DNA of 64,000 nt from Chromobacterium alkanivorans. GTDB lineage: Bacteria; Pseudomonadota; Gammaproteobacteria; Burkholderiales; Chromobacteriaceae. Each line of letters starts with the position of its first letter. The first letter of the stretch is position 1. Below the pieces are notes generated by a model. That model did not search any database, was not told the origin of the DNA, and saw only the letters and a program-made list of their open reading frames with translations. The position numbers and the translations under genes are program-made. This document shows positions 43,101 through 51,801 of this stretch, one piece after another. The DNA lies in NCBI RefSeq assembly GCF_016937655.1, contig NZ_JAFHKL010000002.1, positions 62,001-126,000 of the forward strand. The letters are read 5' to 3'.

Positions 43101-44477
43101 ATGAGCAAACTGTCCAAAGACATCTTCAAGGCCTATGACATCCGCGGCATCGTCGGCAAGACCCTGACTAATGAAGTCGCTCGCCAGATCGGCCAGGCCG
43201 TCGGCTCCGAAGCCAAGGCCCGCAAAGTGAAAACCATCGTGGTCGGCCGCGACGGCCGCCTGTCCGGCCCGGATCTGTGCCAGGCGCTGGCCGAAGGCAT
43301 CCAGGCCGCCGGCGTCGACGTGATCGACGTTGGCCGCGTCGCCACGCCGATGCTGTACTTCGCCGCCCACGAGCTGGGCTCGGTGTCCGGCGTGATGGTC
43401 ACCGGCAGCCACAACCCGCCTGACTACAACGGCTTCAAGATGATGCTGGCCGGCAATACCCTGGCCGGCGACGACATCCAGAAGCTGTACCAGCGCATCG
43501 TCGACGGCGATCTCGCCAGCGGCGAAGGCGGCTACGGCACCCACGACATCGTGGAAGCCTATCTGGACCGCATCACCTCGGACATCAAGCTGGAACGCCC
43601 GCTCAACATCGTGGTGGACTGCGGCAACGGCGTGCCCGGCGCTTTCGCCCCGGTGCTGTTCCGCCGCCTGGGCTGCCGCGTGCGCGAGCTGTTCTGCGAT
43701 GTGGACGGCACCTTCCCCAACCACCACCCGGACCCGGCCAAGCCGGAAAACCTGCAGGACGTGATCGACGCGCTGCAGAAGACCGACGCCGAAATCGGCC
43801 TGGCCTTCGACGGCGACGGCGACCGCCTGGGCGTGGTGACCAAGGACGGCACCATCATCTGGCCGGACCGCCAGCTGATGCTGTTCGCCGCCGACGTGCT
43901 CGAGCGCAATCCCAAGGCCAAGATCATCTACGACGTGAAGTCCACCCGCCTGCTCAAGCCCTGGATCAAGCAAAACGGCGGCGTGCCGGTGATGGCGCGC
44001 ACCGGCCACAGCTTCATCAAGGCCAAGATCAAGGAAACCGGCGCGCTGCTGGCCGGCGAAATGAGCGGCCACGTGTTCTTCAAGGAACGCTGGTACGGCT
44101 TTGACGACGGCATGTACGCCGGCGCCCGCCTGCTGGAAGTGCTGTCCCGCGTGGACAACCCCAGCGAACTGCTCAACGCGCTGCCCAATGCGCTGTCCAC
44201 GCCGGAATTGAATCTGAAGATGGCCAAGGAAGGCGAAAACCACGCCCTGATCGCCAAGTTGCAGGCTTCCGCCACCTTCGACGGCGCCGAGGAAGTCAAC
44301 ACCCTGGACGGCCTGCGCGTGGAATACAAGGACGGTTTCGGCCTGGCGCGCGCCTCCAACACCACACCGGTGATCGTGCTGCGCTTCGAGGCCGACAACG
44401 ACGCGGCGCTGGAGCGCATCAAGGGCGACTTCCGCCGCGTGCTGGGCACCGCCACCGACGCCAAGCTGCCGTTCTGA
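43101..44477 (+). CDS. algC: Phosphomannomutase/phosphoglucomutase (AlgC type)
   Basis: The 458-residue alpha-D-phosphohexomutase has the phosphoserine Ser103 in VTGSHNPPDYNG, the metal site FDGDGDRLG, the sugar-recognition GEMSGHVFF and the phosphate-binding RASNTTP. It interconverts hexose 1- and 6-phosphates for LPS, exopolysaccharide and central metabolism, and could serve the polysaccharide locus in this window. It stands between hairpins, so it is probably its own unit. Confidence 0.93.
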   Translation: MSKLSKDIFKAYDIRGIVGKTLTNEVARQIGQAVGSEAKARKVKTIVVGRDGRLSGPDLCQALAEGIQAAGVDVIDVGRVATPMLYFAAHELGSVSGVMVTGSHNPPDYNGFKMMLAGNTLAGDDIQKLYQRIVDGDLASGEGGYGTHDIVEAYLDRITSDIKLERPLNIVVDCGNGVPGAFAPVLFRRLGCRVRELFCDVDGTFPNHHPDPAKPENLQDVIDALQKTDAEIGLAFDGDGDRLGVVTKDGTIIWPDRQLMLFAADVLERNPKAKIIYDVKSTRLLKPWIKQNGGVPVMARTGHSFIKAKIKETGALLAGEMSGHVFFKERWYGFDDGMYAGARLLEVLSRVDNPSELLNALPNALSTPELNLKMAKEGENHALIAKLQASATFDGAEEVNTLDGLRVEYKDGFGLARASNTTPVIVLRFEADNDAALERIKGDFRRVLGTATDAKLPF

Positions 44478-44532
44478 CGTCCGACCTCAAGGTCATCGCC
44501 CGCCTCCACGCGGGCGCGAATAAACACCGCCG

Positions 44533-44560
44533 GGGACATGGCCGCCGCCATGTCCCTGTT
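44533..44560 (+). terminator. Hairpin after the mutase gene
   Basis: GGGACATGGC (44533-44542) pairs perfectly with GCCATGTCCC (44547-44556), then TGTT. It lies between the mutase stop and the prmB ribosome binding site. Confidence 0.6.
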
Positions 44561-44577
44561 GTATTGAAAGGAAAACC

Positions 44578-45492
44578 ATGTACGCCCAGGCTGCATCCAG
44601 CTTCAACACCTTGCGCGACCTGCTGCGCTTCGCCGTGTCGCGTTTCAACGACGCCGGCCTGTTCTACGGCCACGGCACCCAGAACGCCTACGACGAAGCC
44701 GCCTATCTGATTCTGTCGGCGCTCAAGCTGCCGGTGGACCAGCTGGAGCCCTTCCTCGACGCCAAGCTGCTGCCCACCGAGGTCAAGGACGTGATCGACC
44801 TGATCGAACGCCGCGCCGAGGAGCGCGTGCCGGTGGCCTATCTGACCCATGAGGCCTGGCAGGGCGATTTCAGCTATTACGTGGACGAACGCGTGCTGGT
44901 GCCGCGCTCCTTCATCTACGAGCTGTTGGGCGAACCGCTGCAGCCGTGGATCGAGCACCCGGAACTGGTGCACCGCGCGCTGGACCTGTGCACCGGCTCC
45001 GGCTGCCTGGCCATCCAGTTGGCCCATCATTACCCGGACGCGCAAATCGACGCGGTGGACATCTCGCTGGACGCGCTGGAAGTGGCCTCCATCAATGTGC
45101 AGAACTACGGCCTGGACGAGCGCGTGCAGCTGATCCACACCGATATGTTCGAGGGCATCGAGGACAAATACGATCTGATCATCTCCAACCCGCCCTACGT
45201 CGACGCCGACTCGGTGGACGCGCTGCCGCCGGAATACCTGCACGAGCCGGAACTGGCGCTGGGCTCCGGCGAAGACGGCCTGGACGCCACCCGCGAAATC
45301 CTGCGCCGCGCGCCGGACTTCCTCAACGACAAGGGCGTGCTGCTGGTGGAGATCGGCCACAACCGCGAAATGCTGGAAGAGTGCTTCCCCACCCTGCCCT
45401 TCATGTGGATGGAAACCGAGAGCGGCGACGGTTTCGTGTTCCTGATCACCCGCGAGGACCTGGTGGACGGCCTGGCCGCCGACGCGCAGTAA
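44578..45492 (+). CDS. prmB: Ribosomal protein L3 N5-glutamine methyltransferase
   Basis: The 304-residue AdoMet-dependent methyltransferase has motif I LDLCTGSGCLAIQLA (about 139-153) and the catalytic NPPY starting at Asn204, the mark of the PrmB/PrmC glutamine methylases. Length and the N-terminal helical part fit PrmB rather than PrmC, and no prfA gene is adjacent. AAAGGAAAA precedes the ATG. It methylates a glutamine of L3 during 50S assembly. Confidence 0.92.
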   Translation: MYAQAASSFNTLRDLLRFAVSRFNDAGLFYGHGTQNAYDEAAYLILSALKLPVDQLEPFLDAKLLPTEVKDVIDLIERRAEERVPVAYLTHEAWQGDFSYYVDERVLVPRSFIYELLGEPLQPWIEHPELVHRALDLCTGSGCLAIQLAHHYPDAQIDAVDISLDALEVASINVQNYGLDERVQLIHTDMFEGIEDKYDLIISNPPYVDADSVDALPPEYLHEPELALGSGEDGLDATREILRRAPDFLNDKGVLLVEIGHNREMLEECFPTLPFMWMETESGDGFVFLITREDLVDGLAADAQ

Positions 45493-45515
45493 GCGCCGCC
45501 CGTACCGCGAACGAG

Positions 45516-45554
45516 AAAAACCGGCGGCCCCGCAAGGGCCCGCCGGTTTTTTTT
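45516..45554 (+). terminator. Rho-independent terminator after prmB
   Basis: An AAAAACCGGCGG arm pairs with CCGCCGGTTTTTT, giving a GC-rich stem followed by eight T. The A-run on the other side makes it work for the converging gene at 45562 too. Confidence 0.9.
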
Positions 45555-45561
45555 GCCTGCG

Positions 45562-46296
45562 CTAGCCTTTGGACTGCGCCGCGCCCGGATGCAGTTCGCG
45601 CCAGATCTGCTCGGCGCGCTCCGCCGCCGCGGCTTTCTGCCCGGCGTTCAGCTGCCGGTAGTCCTTGGTGCCCAAAAACCAGTCCGCGCTCAAGGCGTCG
45701 CCGGCTCGTCGCGCCACCAGGTTCCAGGCCGCGGCCTCCAAGGGCTGCCGCTCCAGCAGATAGCTCTCGGAGATCATCGCCGCCGCATGCCGGTTGCCCA
45801 GCCGGTACGCCTGCTGCAAGGCGGCGCGCGCCTCCTCGCGGTAGCGCATCTCCGGCTCGAAGCCCGGCCGCTGCGGCTTGCCGTCCAGCTCGAACAGATA
45901 ACGTTCGGCCAGATGGGTCAAGGCCTGGACATTGCCGGCGGCCGCCAGCTTGCGCAACTCTGCCAGCGGCATCCGGTAGAAGCGCTCGTCGATGACGTAG
46001 CCCAGCTGGCGCAAAGCCTGCTTGCGCTGACGCTCGGCCTTGCTTTCCGGCGCAGGCTCCGCCGGCGCCGCGGCCGGCGGCGGGCCGTCGCCCACCGCGA
46101 AGCTCAGCCCCTGGTAAGCCCGCGGCGGCGGCGCCCCCTTGACCGGCGCCGCCGCGGCGCCCGCCTCGCCGGCAAGCAAGGCCGCCGGAGCCGGCGCGCT
46201 CAAGCCCAGCCGCTCGCGGACCGGCTCAGGCAGGCTGACCCAGGCCAAGCCCAGCAGCGCCAGCCCGCCGGCCAGCCCCCACACCCGCTTGCCCAT
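45562..46296 (-). CDS. Membrane-anchored protein with Sel1/TPR-like repeats
   Basis: The 244-residue product has an N-terminal membrane helix (about 4-22), an Ala/Pro-rich linker to about residue 90, then helical repeats with the Sel1 look (LRKLAAAGNVQALTHLAERYLFEL, AALQQAYRLGNRHAAAMISESYLL). Such repeats bind other proteins. It starts 6 bases after the zinc-peptidase gene on the same strand, so the two are cotranscribed and may act together in the envelope. No exact family is assigned. Confidence 0.65.
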   Translation of the reverse strand: MGKRVWGLAGGLALLGLAWVSLPEPVRERLGLSAPAPAALLAGEAGAAAAPVKGAPPPRAYQGLSFAVGDGPPPAAAPAEPAPESKAERQRKQALRQLGYVIDERFYRMPLAELRKLAAAGNVQALTHLAERYLFELDGKPQRPGFEPEMRYREEARAALQQAYRLGNRHAAAMISESYLLERQPLEAAAWNLVARRAGDALSADWFLGTKDYRQLNAGQKAAAAERAEQIWRELHPGAAQSKG

Positions 46297-46302
46297 CGCC
46301 GA

Positions 46303-46854
46303 TCAGATCGAGTTCAGGCAAGCGTTGAGGCCGTTGGCGTGGCCGTAGCGCGAATAATAATCGCGCTGCGACGGCGTGCCGTGCTCGCCGTAATCGGCCG
46401 CGTTGCGCGCCGAAGCCACCGCGTTCTCGATGAAGCTCGGATAACGCAGATTGGTTTCGGCGTACTTGGCGAAGGTGCCGCCCACGCAGTCGGCCTGCAG
46501 CTCCTGCATCGGCGCCTGGCGATAGATGTTGTGGGTGAACTGGATGGAATGGCCCCATTCGTGCGCCAGGATGAACTTGGCCACATAGTTGCCGTAGCTG
46601 TTCTCCTGCTGCTGCAGGAAGCCGGTGCCCACGCTGATGGTGTAGGGCCCGCACGCCATCGCGCTGAGCTGAGGCTCGCGGCAAGCGTACTGGTTGACGT
46701 AGACCGTCGGCCGCGCGTAGCCGCCAAGGAAGCCGCGGATCTCGTTGGCGCTGGACTGGATATAGCTGTTGTTCACCGGGGCTGCCACCACCGGGGAAGA
46801 CAGGCCGCCCAGCACGGAAACCGCCATCAGACTGGCTTGAATCAAACCTTTCAT
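46303..46854 (-). CDS. Secreted neutral zinc metallopeptidase-like protein
   Basis: The 183-residue protein has a signal peptide (cut near residue 25, VVAA-PVN). The catalytic HEWGH places zinc ligands at His98 and His102 with Glu99 as base, and ELQADCVGG (Glu118, Asp122) gives the third ligand, as in YpfJ/'putative neutral zinc metallopeptidase' proteins. Four Cys in the mature part may form disulfides. Its upstream 130 bases are unusually A/T-rich. The target is unknown. Confidence 0.85.
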   Translation of the reverse strand: MKGLIQASLMAVSVLGGLSSPVVAAPVNNSYIQSSANEIRGFLGGYARPTVYVNQYACREPQLSAMACGPYTISVGTGFLQQQENSYGNYVAKFILAHEWGHSIQFTHNIYRQAPMQELQADCVGGTFAKYAETNLRYPSFIENAVASARNAADYGEHGTPSQRDYYSRYGHANGLNACLNSI

Positions 46855-46989
46855 GACTAACTCTCCTTATGTTGTTCACAACGGAGATTTAGTTATGGTA
46901 AATGATTTGGTATTTACAAAGTTATTTTGCAATTCCAAATACATATTTAGACAGTGAAAAATTACCTTGTCACGACAAACCGCATATGA

Positions 46990-47027
46990 AAAAGTGACGG
47001 GTTGCTCAAAAGCAAGCCGTCACTTTC
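46990..47027 (-). terminator. Terminator after argO
   Basis: A 10-bp stem AAAGTGACGG (46991-47000) and CCGTCACTTT (47017-47026) has a nearly complete inner stem as well. On the minus strand it ends in a T-run, 35 bases after the argO stop codon. Confidence 0.75.
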
Positions 47028-47061
47028 AAAAAACACGCCTCTCCGCCGTCGCCAAAAACGC

Positions 47062-47691
47062 TCAGGCCATCCCTTCGAAACCGTAATTGCGCAGCAGCAT
47101 GAAGGCGGTGAGCAGCATCACCAGGCCGATGACGCCATCCAGCACCCGCCAGCTTTGCGGCCGCTGGAACAAGGGCGCCAGCTTGCCGGCGAAGCAGCCG
47201 ATGCCGCCGAACCACAGCACCGAGGCGCTGAGGCTGCCCAACAGGAAGGACGGCGCGGCGCTCTCGCCGTAAATGGCGGACACGCCGCCGATCAGCACCA
47301 CGGTGTCCAGCCAGGTGTAGGGATTGAGCAGAGTCACCGCCAGCACGGTGCGGATGGCGCGCTTGCGGTCGCGCTCCACGCCGCCGGCCAGCGACATCGC
47401 CCCCGGAGCCATCGCGGAGCGGAAGGCCTTGTAACCCAGCCACAGAATGAAGCCCGCGCCCAGCCAGGTAACGGTGAGAATGAAGCCGGGAATCGCGTTG
47501 AGCAGCTTGCCCACCCCCATTACGCCGCAGGCGATCAGGAACACGTCGGCGACGATGCAGATCGCGACGATGGGCAGGATGTGGCTGCGGCCTATGCCCT
47601 GCCGCAGCACGAAGGCATTCTGCGGCCCAATGCCGACGATCTGCCCGATGGATAGCCCAAGGGCAGACAGATAAACGCTGAAATTGAACAA
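47062..47691 (-). CDS. argO: LysE/ArgO-family basic amino acid exporter
   Basis: The 209-residue protein has about six membrane helices and the LysE hallmark GIGPQNAFVLRQGI (about 20-33), plus a conserved LNPYTWLDTVVLIGG in the fourth helix. It exports arginine and/or lysine from the cell. Translation begins at TTG (47691-47689) with GGGAG upstream. Its probable regulator, an ArgP-like LysR gene, lies 2.6 kb away at 50341. Confidence 0.88.
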   Translation of the reverse strand: MFNFSVYLSALGLSIGQIVGIGPQNAFVLRQGIGRSHILPIVAICIVADVFLIACGVMGVGKLLNAIPGFILTVTWLGAGFILWLGYKAFRSAMAPGAMSLAGGVERDRKRAIRTVLAVTLLNPYTWLDTVVLIGGVSAIYGESAAPSFLLGSLSASVLWFGGIGCFAGKLAPLFQRPQSWRVLDGVIGLVMLLTAFMLLRNYGFEGMA

Positions 47692-47717
47692 GTGCCGCTC
47701 CCGAAAAGTTTCGACAC

Positions 47718-47746
47718 AGACTAAGGGAGCGACGCATCAAAGTAAA
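47718..47746 (-). promoter_or_regulatory. Possible argO promoter
   Basis: On the minus strand TTTACT (47746-47741) and TAGTCT (47723-47718) are separated by 17 bases, about 25 bases before the TTG start. Upstream, 47735-47775 is very A/T-rich (ATTATATATAAG), as expected for an ArgP-activated promoter; no exact ArgP site can be assigned. Confidence 0.4.
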
Positions 47747-47760
47747 ACTAATAAAAATTA

Positions 47761-50151
47761 TTATATATAAGCAGAATTAATACTGGCTCGTTGCTCCCAG
47801 TCCGCGATCCATTCCGGCAAATGCCTAGGGTCCACCGGCGGCGAAATCTCGTAGCCCTGCCCGTCCAGGCAGCCTATCTCCAGCAGCCGGTCCCAGATCG
47901 CCCGGCTTTCCACGCCCTCCACCACCAGCTTGCGGCCGGTGTAGTGGGCGAAGGACACCATGCTGCGGATGATGGCCTCGTTGCCCGGCGTGTCCAGCAG
48001 CAGGCGGACGAAACGCTGGTCTATCTTGATGGTGTCGAAGGGTAGCTGTTGCAGATGCACCAGCGAGGACGCGCCTGTGCCGAAGTCGTCCAGGGCGATG
48101 GACAGGCCCAGGTCGCGGCAATGCTCCAGCTTGGCGGTGATCTGCTCCGCCTCCTGCTGGGTCACGCTCTCCAGCACTTCCAGCTCCAGATAGCCGGCCG
48201 GCAGCGGGTAGGCCTGCAACAAGGCCTGGATGCCCGGCACGAAGCCCTCGTGCTTCAGGGTGATGGCGGACAGATTGACGCTGACCGGAATATGGCGGCC
48301 GGCCGCCAGCCACTCCCCGGATTGGCGCAGCGCCTCGCGCAGCACCCACCAGTCCAGCTCCCGCATCAGGTCGGTGTTCTCTATCGCCGGGAAGAAGGCG
48401 CCCGGCATCTCCAGCCGGCCGTCGCGGCGCCAGCGCACCAGCGCCTCCACGCCTTCGATGCGGTTGTTGCGCAGATTGATCTTGGGCTGATAGAACAACG
48501 CCAGTTCGTCGCGGGCGATGGCCAGCGCGAAGGCGTTGCGCACCGCGTGCATGTGCTGGATCTCTTCGTCCATGGTCACGTGGTAATAGCGGCAATGGCC
48601 GCCGCCGGCTTCCTTGGCCCGGCTCAGCGCCAACTCGCCGCGGCGCAGCAGCGCTGCGGCGTCGCTGCGGCCGTTCGCCGGCTCCACCACGATGCCCATG
48701 CTGCAGCGGGTGTGGATCACCACGCCCATGCAGTCCACCGGCTGCTGCAAGCTGCCCATCAGGCTGTCCACCAGCTGGTCCAGCTGCTCGTGGCGGTCGC
48801 TGCAGGCGACGAAGCGCGAAGCGCCCACCCTACCCACGTAGCCATAGGGGTAGATGCAGCGCCGCAGCCGGTTGGCCACCTCGCACAGCACCGCGTCGCC
48901 GCCCTCGTGGCCCAGGCGGGCGTTGATTTCGTGGAAACCCTCGATGGACAGCACCAGCACCGCCAGCTGCGCGTTGGCGCGGCGGATCTGCAGTTGCTTG
49001 TTGATGTGTTCCTTCATCAGGTGGCGGTTGGGCAAGCCGGTCAGCGGATCGTGAAAGGACAGGAAGGCGAGTTCGGATTCGGCGCGATGGCTGCGCTCCA
49101 GCGCGTCCTGGCGCTCCAGCGCGCGGCTGATCTCGCGCGCCATGGTGTCCACCAGCGCCACCTTGGTGTCGTCGAAAAAGCCCGGCAGTCCGGAATACAG
49201 CGACAAGGTGCCTATCACCTGCTCGCGCAGCGTCAGCGGCGCCACCAGCGCGCTGCGCACGTTCCTGGCGTTGAGCACCCGCATCCACGGCTGCATCGAC
49301 GGGTCTTCGCCGCAATCGTTGACCACCTGCACCGCCAAACCGCGGATGGCCCGGCCGCTGGGGCCGCGGCCGTGCAGGCTTTCAGGCAGCGCCGAGACTT
49401 GCAGCCGGGGAATGAAGGCTTCGGCGTGAACGCCGGCCATCGCCGCCGGACGGATGCTCTGGGACTCGGCGTCCAAGAGGCCCACCCAGGCATGGGAGAA
49501 ATCGCCCTCTCGGACGCAGACGTCGCAAATCGCCTGGAACAGTTCGCCGCGTTCGGAGCAACGCACCAGGGCCATGCTGACGCCGCTGAGAGTGGCGTAC
49601 AGCCCGGACATGGTCTGCAGATGCCGGTGCTTGCTGTCCACCGCCTCCTGCAAGGACTGCTGGTGGCCGTGCAGCTGCAGCATCTGGTCCAGCAGAATGC
49701 GCTTGCGCAGCAGCCGCGACAGCGCGGCGAGTTCGTCCAGGCCCAGCCCGGCTTCGGCCAGCCGCGCCAGGAAATGCGCCTGGCAGCGCTCGTACGCGCC
49801 CACCACCCACATCAGGCCCACGCCCAGCTGGCGCATCAAGCGCCCCTGTTCCACCACGCGCCGGGCGGCGCGGCCATTCACCGGACGCGTCAGCATCCGC
49901 TCGCAATATTGCAGCAAGGCGTCCACCAGGGAGTCGATGCCGCCCGGCAGGCGCTCGCTCAGCAGCGCCAGCGTTTCCGGGCATTTCAGCGCATACCAGT
50001 AGAACTCCTTGCCCAGCGCCTCCTTGCGCGACAACAACTGCGGAGCATGGGCGGTGAGCTGCGCCATATGATCCGCCCGGACCCCGATAAAACGGCACAT
50101 GCCATCCAATAGTGCCTTATTATCTGCTTGCATCTTCAACATGCCTGTCAT
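47761..50151 (-). CDS. Cyclic-di-GMP phosphodiesterase: sensor, GAF, degenerate GGDEF, EAL
   Basis: The 796-residue protein has an N-terminal all-helical, globin-like sensor region (about 1-170), a GAF domain (about 195-340), a GGDEF domain (about 355-520) and an EAL domain (about 535-785). The GGDEF site reads RVGASRF (near residue 440), so cyclase activity is unlikely. The EAL site is intact: EALVRW, NLSAITL, LDDFGTG, KIDQRF and VVEGVES. It should hydrolyse c-di-GMP, possibly gated by GTP binding in the GGDEF part. The first ATG (50151) lacks a clear ribosome site; ATGs 4 and 7 codons later are alternatives. Confidence 0.9.
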   Translation of the reverse strand: MTGMLKMQADNKALLDGMCRFIGVRADHMAQLTAHAPQLLSRKEALGKEFYWYALKCPETLALLSERLPGGIDSLVDALLQYCERMLTRPVNGRAARRVVEQGRLMRQLGVGLMWVVGAYERCQAHFLARLAEAGLGLDELAALSRLLRKRILLDQMLQLHGHQQSLQEAVDSKHRHLQTMSGLYATLSGVSMALVRCSERGELFQAICDVCVREGDFSHAWVGLLDAESQSIRPAAMAGVHAEAFIPRLQVSALPESLHGRGPSGRAIRGLAVQVVNDCGEDPSMQPWMRVLNARNVRSALVAPLTLREQVIGTLSLYSGLPGFFDDTKVALVDTMAREISRALERQDALERSHRAESELAFLSFHDPLTGLPNRHLMKEHINKQLQIRRANAQLAVLVLSIEGFHEINARLGHEGGDAVLCEVANRLRRCIYPYGYVGRVGASRFVACSDRHEQLDQLVDSLMGSLQQPVDCMGVVIHTRCSMGIVVEPANGRSDAAALLRRGELALSRAKEAGGGHCRYYHVTMDEEIQHMHAVRNAFALAIARDELALFYQPKINLRNNRIEGVEALVRWRRDGRLEMPGAFFPAIENTDLMRELDWWVLREALRQSGEWLAAGRHIPVSVNLSAITLKHEGFVPGIQALLQAYPLPAGYLELEVLESVTQQEAEQITAKLEHCRDLGLSIALDDFGTGASSLVHLQQLPFDTIKIDQRFVRLLLDTPGNEAIIRSMVSFAHYTGRKLVVEGVESRAIWDRLLEIGCLDGQGYEISPPVDPRHLPEWIADWEQRASINSAYI

Positions 50152-50340
50152 TGGCCATGAGCCGCCGGCGCCGGCCGGTCAGAACCGTCGCCGCCAGCCG
50201 CTCTAATTATTTTTATGCCGCCACCGCGTGCAGGCAAACCTTTGCACCGTCCGTGTTCGGACGAAGCAGCACAACATGCCATAGGTGGCGGCGCTAAGGC
50301 AAGAAACACCGTGGAATTATCCCGGCAAGGACGTAAAAAC

Positions 50341-51231
50341 ATGCTTGATCCGAAACAACTGGAAACCTTATCGGCCGTCGCCGAGACCGGAGGCTTCGAC
50401 AAGGCGGCCAAAAAGCTGTTCCTGACCCAATCCGCCATCTCCCAACGCATCCGCCAGCTGGAAGAACAGCTGGGCCAGCCGGTGCTGACCCGGACCATTC
50501 CGGCCGAGCCCACCGAGGCCGGCCGCCAGCTGCTGCAATACTTCCGCCAGATCAGCCTGATGGAAAACCAGTTGATGAACACCCTGCTGCCCAGCGGGCC
50601 GCGGCCGGAGTTCACCACCCTAGCCATCGCCGTCAACGCCGACAGCCTGGCCACCTGGTTTTTGCAGGCGGTGCAGCCGGTGCTGGACAGCCAGCCGGTG
50701 CTGCTGGACATCATGGTGGACGATCAGGATTACACCCACGAGTTGATGCGCGCCGGTCACGTGGTCGGCTGCGTCAGCACCCGGCCGCAACCGATACAGG
50801 GCGGCGACAGCCTGTTTCTCGGCCATATGCGCTATCTGTGCGTCGCCACTCGCGGTTTCGCCCAGCGCTATTTTCCGGACGGCGTCACCGAGCCGGCGCT
50901 GGCCGCCGCGCCCACCATTCTGTACAGCCGCAAGGACGATGTGCACCGCGAATTCCTGCTGCACACCGCGTCCTATCACGGCGGCTTCCCCTATCTGACC
51001 GTGCCCACGCCGCAAGGCTTCGTCGAAATCACCCGCCAGGGCCTGGCTTACAGCCTGCTGCCCGAACTGATGCTGGACGACGACATCGCCGCCGGCCGGC
51101 TGATCGACCTGTTTCCGCAGCAACACCTGGACATTCCGCTGTACTGGCACCACTGGCGAGTGGAGTCGGCCTTGTCGCAGGCGCTGGCCGACGCGATGGA
51201 GCGGCATTGCCGGCAACACCTGCGCCAATGA
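50341..51231 (+). CDS. argP: LysR-family regulator, ArgP (IciA) type
   Basis: The 296-residue protein begins LDPKQLETLSAVAETGGFDKAAKKLFLTQSAISQRIRQLEEQLG, the ArgP-type helix-turn-helix, and its effector domain shows the ArgP pattern (NADSLATWFLQAVQPVL, VDDQDYTHELMRAGHVVGCVSTRPQPIQGG). In E. coli ArgP senses arginine/lysine and switches on argO. Here argO lies 2.6 kb away on the other strand, with the phosphodiesterase gene between them. AAGGA precedes the ATG. Confidence 0.88.
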   Translation: MLDPKQLETLSAVAETGGFDKAAKKLFLTQSAISQRIRQLEEQLGQPVLTRTIPAEPTEAGRQLLQYFRQISLMENQLMNTLLPSGPRPEFTTLAIAVNADSLATWFLQAVQPVLDSQPVLLDIMVDDQDYTHELMRAGHVVGCVSTRPQPIQGGDSLFLGHMRYLCVATRGFAQRYFPDGVTEPALAAAPTILYSRKDDVHREFLLHTASYHGGFPYLTVPTPQGFVEITRQGLAYSLLPELMLDDDIAAGRLIDLFPQQHLDIPLYWHHWRVESALSQALADAMERHCRQHLRQ

Positions 51232-51361
51232 CCAGTCGGCGCGGCTTGCGCCCGGCCGGACGCCTCTGCTGTACTGAAGCTGGACGTTCGCGCCGCCGCC
51301 GGATATTGACAGCCCGGCCGCGCGCGGCGCAACATGCCACGCCAACCGCATCGGAGGCAAT

Positions 51362-51790
51362 ATGACCGGCAACACACCCAACAACGAGCAATGGGCCGAG
51401 TTGGAAATGGCCGCCCGCCTGGCGGCTCGCCAGGCTTATGTCCCTTACAGCAAATTCGCCGTCGGCGCCGCCATCCTGGACGGCGCCGGCAAAATCCACA
51501 TCGGCTGCAATGTGGAGAACGCCTCCTACGGCCTGACCAATTGCGCCGAACGCACCGCGATCTACGCCGCGCGCGCCAACCACGGCATTCAGGACGTGCT
51601 GGCGGTCTGCATCTACACTCCCACCGCCACACCGACGCCGCCCTGCGGCGCCTGCCGCCAGGTGCTGAACGAGTTCGGCCCCACCATGCGCGTGCGCGCC
51701 ATCTGCGACGGCGATGCGCTCATAGACAGCACGCTGGAAACGCTGCTGCCGGGCGCCTTCGGCCCCAAGAACCTCAAGGACGCCGGCTAA
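51362..51790 (+). CDS. cdd: Cytidine deaminase
   Basis: The 142-residue homotetrameric-type enzyme has the zinc site Cys61-Ala-Glu63 (NCAERTA) and Cys95-x2-Cys98 (PPCGACRQ). Glu63 shuttles the proton. It deaminates cytidine and deoxycytidine to uridine for nucleoside salvage. GGAGG precedes the ATG. It converges with the TraB/GumN gene with 11 bases between stops. Confidence 0.93.
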   Translation: MTGNTPNNEQWAELEMAARLAARQAYVPYSKFAVGAAILDGAGKIHIGCNVENASYGLTNCAERTAIYAARANHGIQDVLAVCIYTPTATPTPPCGACRQVLNEFGPTMRVRAICDGDALIDSTLETLLPGAFGPKNLKDAG

Positions 51791-51801
51791 GAACCCGCGC
51801 C

